Assembly: GCA_902806595.1 (NCBI GenBank)
Contig: CADCXC010000035.1
Span: forward strand, 62,001-126,000
Reading direction: 5' to 3'
Length of the DNA: 64,000 nt
Source of the DNA: Pyrenopolyporus hunteri
Taxonomy: Eukaryota > Ascomycota > Sordariomycetes > Xylariales > Hypoxylaceae
The notes under the pieces are model-generated. The model was given only the letters and a program-made list of their open reading frames with translations. It was not told the DNA's origin and ran no database searches. The position numbers and the translations under genes are program-made. Of this stretch, positions 20,928-32,321 are shown in pieces; the first letter of the stretch is position 1, and every line of letters begins with the position of its first letter.

Positions 20928-23062
20928 GTTTGGTCGGAGGTTGGTTTATTGGGCTGAGCGAGTGTATGTAGACTTGCAAGGGGAACCTCGATGTCTAGTG
21001 AGAACCAGCAACCGCACTGACTGACTTCAGGAAAGGAGAATTAACGACAGAAACTTGTGCCTCAACAAAACACTCGAGAAGAGCGGGATGCAGATTGCTA
21101 TATATCTCGAAGATCTCCCTCGCTCCTAGCTCGATGCCAAGCCATAACGTGCAGCCCTAATATATACGCCCTTGAATGGTCACCGCACTATCACCAAGGT
21201 GCTTGGAATATTACAGAAGCATTTCGCCATTGGAAGCAATAAGTTTCTATTCTGAGTAATTTCGCGCTGTGCCGATCAGCTACCGGAAAGTGGTTGTGGA
21301 TAGGGGGGGACCTTGTCCGCCCCTGTTTATACTCCCCTGCACAAAAAAATGTAGATCGACGTCAGTCCTGGTTGAGGCCGTTCGGGGGTTGGTGGGAGAT
21401 AGGAGCTGGTGTTGAGGCTGACTCGGGTCTTCATAAATTGACAGACGGCAAAATGACGCTATTGGCTCTTATTAACCTGATACTGGCTACTAACAATATC
21501 GGTCGTGGGTGGTGGTAGAGGTAAAAGTGGGATGATACGCCATGTCTCCCTCGATTGCCACCGCGATGATGGCATAACGGCGACAGCAATGGCGAAACTC
21601 TCATGTACGATCGACGCGAGATATATGAACAAAATCTGTTGGGAGAGAAAAAGGAATTAGGTAGCTATTAAGGATGGGCCCGAACTGTGGGAAATTCTCG
21701 CCGGAATAAGCATATAGGCCAAGGAAGAACCAATTTGGAATTGCGAAATTTCCTGATTTGAGCGGTCTGGTTCGACCCTTGAGGTCGATCAGATAACCTA
21801 ATGACATCTCGAAGGGGCGGCTCGTTTGCTCTTGGGCAAGGCACCTAATGCAGGGTCAATCGAGGCAGATAGCTAGGGAGAAGAGACGCCAACGTTTTAG
21901 CAGCGCGGTCCCACGAACCCCCTGCGGTGCCACCCAATACCACCTATAAAAGAAGCCCGGACGGCCAATCCTTGCCAAAACCAAGCCGCCAACTCACATA
22001 CTAAATACCTACCTAGATGAAAAGGAGCCCGCTCCGTTACTTCTGGATCGCCGAAGGAACAATAAGAATCCAACTTGACGTCTTTCCGTGAGCTATGCTG
22101 CCCGTTTACCATTTATGACGGCGGTGGGCTAGAGAATTAAAAATGGAAACTAAAACGAGACCGAACATTTCGACCTCGAAGGGACTGCGCAGGTTGAATC
22201 GTAAACACGTGTGCGACTGACACCTTGCTACTCGTGGGCTTCTATCATCCCAGCTTCTATCATCCCAATGCCTGGACCACCCTTCGAGCCGATACGCGAT
22301 ACCGCGCGAAAATATATGAAGGGGACGTAAAGGATATGTCATAGAACGTCGGTGTTGATTTGGTGAGACCTTCGGTATATCAGACCTAGATCACCTATCT
22401 ACATACCGAAATTTGTCGGACGTGTAGTTTTGATTCAGATCTTGGGTTGTCGGTGCGTGGTAGAAGTCCCGAATCCTGCATGAAATCGGCCAACAGCCGT
22501 AGGTCCGATCCCGTGCGTCACTGCAACGTCCCGTTATTCATTTCCATGGTTCCGTGACTGACTCTCCTCCACCTAGCGATAAAAGACCCTCGCTACCCTG
22601 ACCGGTAAACGTTTAACAGATGATTAAGTATTAAGCGCAGCTAGGGCTGGCTGGCTAACCGACTTCGGCGAAGACCCCTCGGGATTATCACATGATTTCG
22701 AGAGCCGCAACGATGTGCTTCGTAGAAAGCAGTACTAAGTAGGAAGGGGGGAATAGGATTTGCGCTATCATGAATAAGATGCCAAACCTTCTGACGACGC
22801 AGTAGTGAGAGAACGGACCCCGTTGATTGACTGATTGCGAATTAACTGGTGCAGCAGGTAATAAAATACCCGTCTTGATCATTTGCTTGCTCTACGAGGA
22901 ACTCTCCAGTGTTACCTCGGTTCTAAATCCCAAGGATATCATATTTTCCATTGAGGAACTCTGGTCTTGGTGGATAATGCGTCGACGCGCAAGTGACGGG
23001 TCTCAATTCTCGAGTGTTGCGGAACGGAGATGATACCTATCATTGGATGCTTCAATGTTGAT

Positions 23063-23112
23063 TACCTACCTAAGTACCTATATTCTGAAATGAGTAGGTA
23101 CTTAGATAGGTA
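23063..23112. repeat. Hairpin built from CCTA/TAGG words
   Basis: An 18-nt left arm (23063-23080, TACCTACCTAAGTACCTA) and right arm (23095-23112, TAGGTACTTAGATAGGTA) are reverse complements with one mismatch. The loop is 14 nt. Confidence 0.75.
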
Positions 23113-23320
23113 TATAGCCTCGCGCCGGTTTAGAATGGCTCAAGAAGCGATTTGGGCGAGCTGTGTCGTGGTCAGGTAGACGTGCGTCCATGTGCGAATG
23201 CGAGTGGAAACATGTTGATATTTGTTAGTATCCCCCATGAGAGCCCAGGCGTCGGTAGTAAATTGAGTCGCTAAAGGCCCCGAGTTACGTAGGTTGGTAC
23301 GTACTGTACAATACAGTGCC

Positions 23321-23474
23321 TAGAGAGGGTCATAACTTCTGGATATGGACAAACAGGAAAGTTTGGCACTGTGCAAAGCTACTGCTGGGGAGGTACGTCT
23401 TGGTGGTGGTTTCCATATCCAACCGAGTCGTCGCTCTTTTCTGTTTGCCCATATCCAGAAGCTACGACGCTCTA
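23321..23474. mobile_element. MITE-like element with 38-bp terminal inverted repeats flanked by TA
   Basis: The left arm 23324-23361 and the right arm 23436-23473 are reverse complements. The inner 26 nt differ at two positions and the outer 12 at three. Four of the five differences are C/T transitions. TA dinucleotides lie at 23321-23322 and 23473-23474. The spacer is 74 bp and non-coding. This fits a small non-autonomous Tc1/mariner-type element, but no second copy is visible in the window. Confidence 0.45.
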
Positions 23475-23767
23475 CCCGGGACCTAAAATGTACCTACCTA
23501 CCTACCTATTATATGACTGCGGTACCTACGCATAGACCAAGTAGGGTACGTCCTCACGTTGGGAATTTGCGACGCAGGCAAACAAGAGCTAGACGGCCGA
23601 GTGACGAGTTGAATAAACAAAGTGGAAGGACCGGACCTGAACGAATATTTAAATCGATTCACGCCGTGGATTCCACCCCATCTCCACCTTCTTCTTCTAC
23701 AACTTCAATCAATCTTAAGCTTCACGTTGCAGTAACGCACTAGAATACTCCAAGTTGTCTGCCCATC

Positions 23768-25030
23768 ATGGCGTCTACGTCCACACCGACGCCCACGTCC
23801 GCTACCAACGACGCCAACGACACCAACGACACCAACAGCACGAACGACACCAATGTCACCAATGATACCAATGTCACCAATGTCGCCAACGACACCAACG
23901 ACACCAATGTCGCCAACGACACCAATGCCACCAATGTCACCAATGTCACCAACGATACCAACGACATCAACATCCCCAAGACCGTCGTCAAGAATAAAAG
24001 CAAGAACTTGCTAGTCCTGCCACTGGACGCCCTAGTAATAGTCGCCGACAATTTCGACGCCATAGAGGACCTCGTCAGCCTATCCTCAACCTGTAAAACT
24101 CTCCACTACATATCAACCGTCGTATCGTCCCGCACTATTTTGCGTCTAGCTGCTGGTTCCGACCTGCCCATCTTCCGGCCTAACCCGAAGTTTCTCGTCT
24201 GCGTTGTCGCCCACGACCTCGGCAACTGGGCTCGCGAGTCTGTAGCCAACGAGCAAGAGCTACGTGCCCATCTCTCTAGAGGTTTCAAGGGCCTTATGGA
24301 CCTGGCCCTGGCCCGCTGCCGCCTAACCCTGGAACGCATCAGAGGGCTACACGCCCTGCGAACTTCCGCCATTGATCCCCTATGCGGCGAATTCAGCCAG
24401 ATTTTCAGCGCGCGACGGCTCTGCCGTACCAACCCACCCAAGACTACACACATAGGCACCATGGCCTTCTTCGACGTAATCACTTACACCGCGCTCTTCG
24501 GGCCCGAGCTACGGAACTACCCGAGTTGCTGCGATCCCACCTCCGACAAAGCCACGCGCAAGCTTGATATTACCACCAGGCTCAAATTCTGCAGGTATTG
24601 CATCCCGGACCGCTCCGTGTTCCGTTATGTGGGTCCCACTCGTAAAGGTATCGGGGAGGAATATCAGATGGGTTGGAACGACGGGCAGCTGCGAGCAATC
24701 TTGAAGACTAGGGCGTGGAGGCGGCCGTGGCGAAAGTTCGGCGTGCCCGTGCAAGCGCAGAAGGACTACGACGACGTAGACGGAACCGCGCCGTTCCACG
24801 CGGAGGTTTGCGAGATGATGGACGTGTTGGAGGTCGTCATGTATAATCGGGGATTGGAAGGCCTCGCGCGCTTGGTGCGCAACCCCCAGCGACCGTATGG
24901 TACAGGGCTCGGCGGGGCCACCGGACCCCGAGCGAACGAATTGCCCCAGTTTCTCGATATCAAGGAAGACATAGAAAATACTACACGCACGAGATACCGC
25001 GATTACATTATCCTGGAACGGGAAACATGA
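23768..25030 (+). CDS. F-box-like protein with an N-terminal Asn-x-Thr tandem repeat
   Basis: 420 residues, single exon. Residues 14-67 are 18 tandem Asn-x-Thr/Ala/Ile triplets (mostly NDT, NVT and NVA), coded by 9-bp units at 23807-23968. Residues about 80-118 resemble an F-box: LLVLPLDALVIVADNF, then LVSLSSTCKTLHYIS. F-box proteins recruit substrates to SCF ubiquitin ligases through Skp1. The rest contains two possible metal-type Cys pairs (CC near NYPSCCDP and CRYC), with no repeat or WD/LRR pattern. It matches the general plan of fungal F-box proteins with unassigned C-termini. Each NxT triplet is formally an N-glycosylation sequon, but there is no signal peptide, so glycosylation is not expected. 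Confidence 0.75.
   Translation: MASTSTPTPTSATNDANDTNDTNSTNDTNVTNDTNVTNVANDTNDTNVANDTNATNVTNVTNDTNDINIPKTVVKNKSKNLLVLPLDALVIVADNFDAIEDLVSLSSTCKTLHYISTVVSSRTILRLAAGSDLPIFRPNPKFLVCVVAHDLGNWARESVANEQELRAHLSRGFKGLMDLALARCRLTLERIRGLHALRTSAIDPLCGEFSQIFSARRLCRTNPPKTTHIGTMAFFDVITYTALFGPELRNYPSCCDPTSDKATRKLDITTRLKFCRYCIPDRSVFRYVGPTRKGIGEEYQMGWNDGQLRAILKTRAWRRPWRKFGVPVQAQKDYDDVDGTAPFHAEVCEMMDVLEVVMYNRGLEGLARLVRNPQRPYGTGLGGATGPRANELPQFLDIKEDIENTTRTRYRDYIILERET
23807..23968 (+). repeat. Coding minisatellite, 9-bp unit x18
   Basis: Units of the form AAY-GAY/GTC-ACC are repeated in frame 18 times within the F-box-like gene. Near-identical units suggest recent expansion or contraction by slippage, so length may vary among strains. 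Confidence 0.85.
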
Positions 25031-26605
25031 GTTGTAGGGGAGCAAGGCCGTTTCGGTTTTCTCAAGGAAGGGCAAGCTAGGATTTGAGTTTTTTTCCTGT
25101 TTTTTTTCCTTTTGTTTTTTTTTTCCTTCGACGATTGCGGATTTCACTTGGGAAATCCTTACTATTCTATCTGGAGTTTGGCATGATACCCTATGATAGC
25201 TACCTACCTACCTAGCAATCTCCCTACCTTAGTTACTACTCAAGGAGGCGCATAAGCCCAGAGTTCGTAATTAGGCAGGCACCAATAAAGCTATTTCTCT
25301 CACAATAAAAGAAGAAGAAAAAAGAAGAGTGAAGTTCCCTCGCAAGCTGTATCACGAAATGGTTATAATGTTATAATCCAGTGTAGATCGAAAAGTCATC
25401 CAAAGTCAAGGGATAGGATATGCTTCATAAAATATGCCCTCGGCGTTAGGGTTAAATACGTCTCCTGTAAGACTCAAGTATGGCTGCGTAAATCTCATTT
25501 TTACCACGCTTCCTTCCTAATCTACCTCCCCTTAACGAAGCATCGCCTAGAGGGTCCCATCTTCCCAGGTCCCGAGTTATCCGCCAGTTTCCCAAAGATA
25601 GCTTGTTGAGGAAAGCCGCGTGCTCAGTCAAGCGAAAGATAAGCTCCGCGATACAAAGAAGCTCCAAAGAGTCCGTCACATCCTCACCCTTCCTAATCTC
25701 ACTTCACCTTCCTACCTAGATATCCCTATATGTGTATCGAACGTATGTCAGTCGCCGGGGGGGGAAAGGGAAACGGACTACACACTATTTTACTTTTATA
25801 CTTTTTGTCTTTATTTATTCTTTTTTTTCATGCCTACTTCCGTTACCGTCTATCTAAGGGTATGCTCTCTTCGTCGAAGGTCTTCCGCAACCCTAGGGAC
25901 ACAAAAGAAAAAAAACTCCGCTCTTCACCCAGACGGCGATCACTTGATGCCGGCGGGTTTCGTCAGTAGAAGTTGTCGTTACCCCCTCCCGTTCCGTGAC
26001 TTTTCTGGATATCGAGGTGCCCCGCACACCTTATGATGCTCTAGTATATATGCCCTAGACTCCTGTGTCCCTTTGGTGCCCGGCCCCCTGCGCAATGTAC
26101 AGATCCGAGGAAATTAGCCCCTCGAACCAAACCCCGGTCGGATGAGCCTTCCCCTTCGTGCCGTCCGTGGCGTGTATCCTTTAAAAAAATGCACATCTCC
26201 CGGTAGGATAGCCAAATATAGCACACCTAACCCGGCCTTGCGCAAATAAGCGACTCATCAGGACCTCTTGTCGTGGTCCTTACCATCCAATCCGAATCCT
26301 CCCCTTCCACTCCCGATACGAGACCCAGACTTCGAGCATCTGTCATCAACTTAAATACCACGTAATTTTGTTCCTTGGCGTATAAACGTATAAACGAGTA
26401 TAATCACCCTTAATGAGTAGACCGACGGCTGGAGCTCAGGAGGCTGTACGACCTGGCCGGAGATGTAAACCATGTGGAGATAACCTGGTCTCCCATCATG
26501 TCCAATATACCGCCAGATATCTCAAGCAGGAGATTCGCACCGAGGCAACACATGTTCATCAACTCGTCATTTGGGTCATATCCAAAGTCCTTCGAGATTT
26601 ACGAT
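25031..26605. other. Intergenic between convergent genes
   Basis: Begins with T-rich tracts (about 25090-25125) that probably belong to the 3' end of the F-box-like gene. It has TACC repeats near 25200 and a G run near 25757. Short ORFs are not supported. Confidence 0.5.
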
Positions 26606-29600
26606 TCAGCCACCCTTTCTCTCTGAGTCGTTCTTGGGCAACTGCTCGCTCTGTGGATAGGCCTCGCTTCGTGGTTTGGAGTCGTTCCCCTTCTTCCTAC
26701 CTCGGGTCATTTTCTGCCATCCACTACTGGCGTTATCGCTTTCGCTCTTGACACCTCGCACATGCCCATTTTCCCTCGACAACCCATTCACTCTTGGATG
26801 CAAGGCCGGCGGGCCTTCCACCTTGGGAGACGAGCTCTCGACTGGCGACTTTTGCTTGCTTTTAGACGGCTCCGCTTTCATATCGGGTTGGCCGTACACG
26901 AGTGTGGTTGGGAGTCCCGCCGCCTGATCGAAGGGCCAATCCAGTCTTCGAGTGAAACTCGGAGAGGGACTATTAGCCTCGTATACTGGCGAGAGATGCG
27001 AATATTCATTCGCCTGTAAGCGGTTCTCCGTAGCTAGATCGAGTTGCGCGATGAGTGGGCTCGGTGATGTGCGAAGAGGAAGGCGTTGTAAGGTATGTGC
27101 ACCAACTCCGGCAGTGTTGTTGGCATTATCGGCGTTGACTGGCGCTGTAGACATATTCACGGCACGAATGTGGTTACCCGCAGGAGTCGTAGCCGTGTCA
27201 TGAGAGAACTGGGGCCCAGATAACTGATTGGCAATCAATGCAGAAGCATTCGATGAACCGTTCACAACGACCGGTCGGTCTGATGTTGGCGAGTTGGACT
27301 TCCTAGAAACGGTAGTTTGACCCAATGGTGTTCCAGCGACAGAACTAGTCGCATCCAACTGCTGATTAATATGAAGTGCATTATCGTAACCGGTATACTG
27401 AGCGGATACGAAATCACTCTGCGAGGGCTGTCGAGGCGAATTGCCATTCGATAACTTTGACATGGAGCCGTTGACAACCAAGGGGGCTGTTTCACGGGTC
27501 TGCGATCCAGCGGTTACAGGAAACGGTCCAGATGCAAGAGGAGCGGAGTTTCTGTTCGCGGAGTAGCCTCTGTTATGGCCCATTGGAGAAGGGGAGCGAG
27601 AATTCTGCTTAATCCTATCGAGAATGGACTGAGGCAGTTGATCAGATGACAAACGTCCTCGGCTCTGGGCGGGCGGTTGAGGACCAATGTCACCGAATGC
27701 AGGTATGCTACCAGTTGCGGCGCTCGTTCGTCGCGGTGGGCTAGATGGGTCTGCATAGTAATTGTAACCTCTCTCTTCCTCGGGGGGAGTATTTGCTGTT
27801 GATCCACCTTGTTCGTTATCTTGTCCTTCGTCGGGAATGAAGCTAGGCATAGGCATTCCGTTAATATGCCGAGCAGGAATACTACCGACTCCATTAGGCA
27901 TCTGACCAGTGCCCGCCAAACTTTGAGCGTTCGGCATACCAGGAGCAGTTCGCGACGCTGGTTGCGATTGTGATCTCAAGGCACTCCCAGATACCCCGTG
28001 GTTAGCATCGCTAGTCGCCGTCGAGCGGTGGGAACTACGACGAAATTCGGCGCCGTGACCGGTTGCAGGAGACGACGGGTATGCAGCGAAACCCTGTTGT
28101 GTATAGAACGCGTGCTGTAGCTGTACCGGATAATAATACATCTCGGGTCGTAGCTCCGGCCGAAGTGGCGCGCTTAGAGGGGGCGTGTCGAAGGAATTCG
28201 TCCTAGAACGCTCCGCTGACGAAGACTGAGGTTGCGCAGCATTTCCTTGCATCATCTGAGCATGCTGCATATTAACCGAGTGGGCGTACTGGAGAAATCT
28301 AAGGTTATTCTCCTGTAACGTCAAAGCGGAAATGGTCTGTGCCATCAAGTCCCCCGGTTGTTGCATGTACATGACAGCCTCTTGGGGCGTCATAGCTATC
28401 GGGTAAGCGGTTGGGATGAACATCGGGCTCCCGTTGTCATACGGGATACTTGATGACGTTCTCCGACTATTGCTGTTGCTGTTGCCACCATTGTTACGAT
28501 GCTGGCCCTGCTGCCGATTTCCATTTCGGAACCCCGCCCCTCGGCCACCGCGGGTTGTTTGTTGTTGCTGAGAAGCACTTCGCAAGAGTATGGGGCGGGA
28601 TGTCTGAGGCGGCTTCTGGAATATCCTCTCTTCCTCCTTCGGGTACACGTACTGCTCACAGCATTCTTCTAGTTTACCCTCGGCGATAAGGTCAAAGGCG
28701 CGGCGGAGTTCAATGTGAAGGCCACGAAATGCGGTATCATCGGCTGTGTTGCCGAGGTTGCGGCCGATATTAAATGGCTCCTCGACGCAGAGCTGGTTGT
28801 TCAACGCGAAGTGCCATTTCTTTTCCTTCTTCGTTATTATCTTACCAAGCCGTACGGAGAGCACATCCGTACTGTAATCAAATTCGTGGGCGTAAAATCG
28901 AAAGAATTGAAACAGCAACTCTCCCAAGGAAGATTTATTCTTGTTTCCGAACCCTCGCAGCTTGTCAACGTCATCAGAAAACGAGGCTATCTCACCGTCC
29001 TTTCCAGGAAGTTTGTAATAAGGCTTCTGGTGCAATGCGGGTAGAACAGGAGGCTGCCGCAACTGCAAAAACGCGATAATCATGCATATCCACGTATACG
29101 AGCTCAATGTTCCGCCGAACGCTGATGCTGTTAGCGAAGAGGTCCGAGCACGGGGTGGACGACACGTTTACTTACCAGCATCGTTGACAATTCGGCGCCG
29201 CGTCCAATACTTTATGATCATGGCCAGAGGTCGCACTCGCTCATCGATCTGAACATAAGTCTTGATCATACGGGTATTCTCCAAAGCCAGAGTATTATTG
29301 ACGTTCATGTCGCAAGATAGCTCCAGCTCGGGATCCCAGATCTTGACGATCGGTACCTTGGCCGACGACACGCAAACCACCCTCTCCATTCCGTCTAGAA
29401 AATTTCTTAGCAACTATGAGATTGATTTCGGAGCGCGATCTCTTACGTTTGGCGAGTAGCTCTGCAAGCATGCAGACACCTTCAAGCTCCTTCCATGGAG
29501 TTACTATGCAGATATCCACTACAGAACAAAGTTAGCTAATTAATATGTAGGTTCTTAGTTCAAAGTTACGAACCGTCAGAATCGTCCGAGCACAGGAGGT

Positions 29601-30639
29601 TTCCCGACGAGCCGAACAGATGCACACGGATGTCGTGGCCCGGCCAAGCGTCGTTGAGAAGCTTCTCCAGCTTCTGCACCAGCATACGCCGCTTCACCTC
29701 GACTTTTTCTGTGGGCTGTAACCGATCGTAAAGTTCGCGCATATCCGTCGTGAGCTTTCGCTCATCATCTTCGGAAAGCTTGCTCTTTATAGTCTGCAAA
29801 TCCGTTCTCTCTAACATATCGCTTCCTATGCTATACGGGATCCTTCGACGGGAGTGCTTTAGGCCCGTCTCATACTTGCAACCACCATGTCGCGGGGGTA
29901 GGGGGCGTAGGGAAGGAAGAGCGCCGTTAGTCTCGGAATAGGCGGATCGGGGGGAGTGGGATTGGTTGGCATTCGGCGAGTGGTCTCTCGACTCGAAAGA
30001 AAACTTGCGCGCATGCTGCTGGGGGGTCGAGGGGACCGAATTTGGATGCGTCAGTGGTAGGTGCGAGGGGGAGGTAGACGGCTTCGGCCTCGGGGGAAGG
30101 GGTTGGGACAGATCCGACTTCTTGGGCGGCATCTTGGGCGGCGCGTCCTTGCCTGTTATAAGCGCGCGATCGGCTTTGCTGGGGTTCTGGTTGCCTCTAG
30201 TAGCATGGCAATTCTGGGAGCTCTGCCTAGCGCGAGAATCCTTGGTGGACACTTTGGATGAGGAGCGAGATCTAGACCCGACGTGGGCGTTTTGAGCGGA
30301 CAGTAACGGCGGTAGAGGAGCGGATTGCAGACCACCACCTCGTCCGGGTGCTATGAGCTTATTGTATTGAAGAAGCTGAGCCTGATACAACGAGGACTGT
30401 TGTGGGAAGAATATTGGAATCCAGTCAACCTGAGCTGTCAGGTACTGAGAGGCAAGGAGCGGGTCTGGGCTCGTATGTGAGAGGGAGCTTAATCGAGGGG
30501 CAGCTGGACTTGAGGTCGATCGGGTCCAGTGAGGATGAGATGGATAATTATGTTTCGAGTCTGCCGTTATAGGCCGGCCGTCCATTAAAGATGGGGCCCC
30601 GCACAAACAACCGTGAGGGACTTGACAAGGGATGGTCAA
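26606..30639 (-). CDS. Cid1/CutA-like terminal nucleotidyltransferase (non-canonical poly(A)/poly(U) polymerase)
   Basis: Minus-strand exons 30639-29574, 29518-29447, 29394-29176 and 29121-26606 encode 1290 residues. The introns are 52-55 nt and all joins keep frame. The N-terminal 270 residues are disordered (Ser/Pro/Gln). The catalytic core has GSSGNLLCSDDSDVDI: Asp355 and Asp357 are the first metal-binding pair, with the first intron falling between them. The third Asp408 lies in SCDMNVNN. The PAP-associated domain follows, with SSYTWICMI, ELLFQFFRFYAHEFDY and NQLCVEEPFN. The C-terminal ~600 residues are Gln/Asn/Ser-rich and disordered. Family members add A, U or CU tails to RNA 3' ends in the cytoplasm; Aspergillus CutA and S. 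pombe Cid1/Cid13 are candidates for its relatives. Nucleotide preference cannot be read from the sequence by eye. The start at 30639 could move to the in-frame Met19. Confidence 0.87.
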
Positions 30640-31515
30640 ACGAGTGGCTCGACACGCGACTATGTATAATTATGAACAAGTCCTGCCCTTTGCCGATCGT
30701 GGTCGTCCGCAGCGGATGAGCCGATAATCTTGAACCGGAGTCTCTTACAACCCGAGGAGGACGTCGACTTTAAGTCGGCTGGCCTGACAGAGAGAGAGAG
30801 CAGTAGCAGGGGGCTAGGACAATGGAAAGTCGGAGGATCGGCAAGATGAGGCCAAAAAAGGAGCGAGTCGGATGGCTCTCTTCAAGTTGACAGCTCACTA
30901 ATGCGCTCAGTTCGGAACAAGCCCGGGACCGGTTATCAATACAGAAGACTATGGAATGTCTCTTTCTTTTCACCGCGACGAGGCAGAGGACGCGAGGTTC
31001 ATGAGGGCAAGGATCTCAGCGGATGTCGAGGAGTATCGATGGATCGGATTGCCGGGCACGCTCGCATGAACTGGGAGCATTTACGGACGGGTTAGAGAAG
31101 CCGGACGCGCTAAAGGGGAAGAAAGGACCAAAAGATTCAATTGAGGGGGAACGATTGAAATAAGCAACACAAGCACACGAATCGACGTGTGGGTATAAAG
31201 GGGGTATCGCCAGAAAGAAGCAGAAAAAGAGAAACCGATCTAGCCGTTGTCGCTGCCGCCGCCGTAGCTTTTCACTTCCACTTCTAGAGGGGGAGGGTCG
31301 GTAGAGGAGATACAGAAGTCGTAACCAGCATTGACTATAGGATAGAGAGACAGGAAGTAGTGGTGGTAGTTGTGATGGTGGCGGTGATGATGAAGTGGTA
31401 AGGCAGTTCCAATCACGGAGCCAAGCAAAATAAAAATAAAAAGCAAAGTAGGTAGGAGTAACGGATAACGGATAGGTGTAGTGGTAGTGTAGGTTTAGGT
31501 AGACAAGGTAGTGGA

Positions 31516-31533
31516 GGTTAGGTTAGGTTAGGT
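31516..31533 (+). repeat. Short (GGTTA)3 telomere-like run
   Basis: Three perfect GGTTA units, then GGTC. The fungal telomere unit is TTAGGG, so this is only similar. It sits in a repeat-rich spacer. Confidence 0.5.
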
Positions 31534-32255
31534 CAGATAGGCAATTTGGCTGAGGGTGATGGAAGTGCAAGTGCATTGCAGATGCGGTGCTCTCTCATGT
31601 GTGTGTGAGTGTGTGTGTAGGATGTATTTCTCTCTTGTCTCTCTCTCGTCTCTCTACCTTGGCTGTATGTACCCCTAGTATGCAGTTACCAGCTAGAGCC
31701 CTGCCTAGGAGGTACAGGTATGTGAGTTATGGGTCTGCGGGTTCCGTACCCAGGTAGGTATGTAGAGGGGGGGTTCAGTGTTGATAGGTAGCAGAAAGGG
31801 TTTATCGGAGGTATAGGCAAGGCGGGTCGTCCCAGAGCCCACAATCCCCTGTCGGAAGTGCCTGGTACCTGCCTCCTTGCCCGTCTCTTCTCTCGCCTGT
31901 GCGTAATACAGTACTGCGTAAAGAGGGTAAGCGTCCTATGTAAGACTGACTAGGCCGAACTACATATGGGAGGGTTTAGCGTGCGGAGCGTGGCGCGTGC
32001 TTTGCCTTCCAGTGGTCATACCTTACTTACAGGACGACGCTAACACGGGCTTCCCACTAATATGGTCTGCCGACAGGTAATATCCATCATTGTACAAATA
32101 CAATCTCCTCTAACAGCATAATGGGCAATTAGAGACGCACCAACAGGGAGAAAGGGGGCCAGCAGGGTGCTTGAGCTAAGCTAGGCGGACAAGTAAACTC
32201 GCCTAGGTACACGTAGATACACGCGACGGCCTTAAGAACACTATTAGGATATATT

Positions 32256-32321
32256 ACTAGGTACTTACAAAGGTACCTTGGTGCCTACCTAACTAGGTAC
32301 CTACCTAGGTATCTAAAGCAG
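32256..32321. repeat. Dense cluster of CCTA/TAGG words
   Basis: Several overlapping TACCTA, AGGTACC and CCTAGG words in 65 nt, many self-complementary. Similar clusters occur at 32640-32700, 34482-34503, 37274-37292, 42515-42575 and 43385-43460. Confidence 0.7.

Larger units (their letters stand above)
20928..23767. other. Intergenic with inverted repeats
   Basis: No gene is supported. It contains a tandem duplication CTTCTATCATCCCA twice at about 22239-22268, a hairpin at 23063-23112, a MITE-like element at 23321-23474, and a TACC tetranucleotide run near 23491-23507. Confidence 0.5.

Noticed and set aside
31186..31205. TATAAA on the plus strand as a promoter
   Set aside because: No plus-strand gene follows within several kb.
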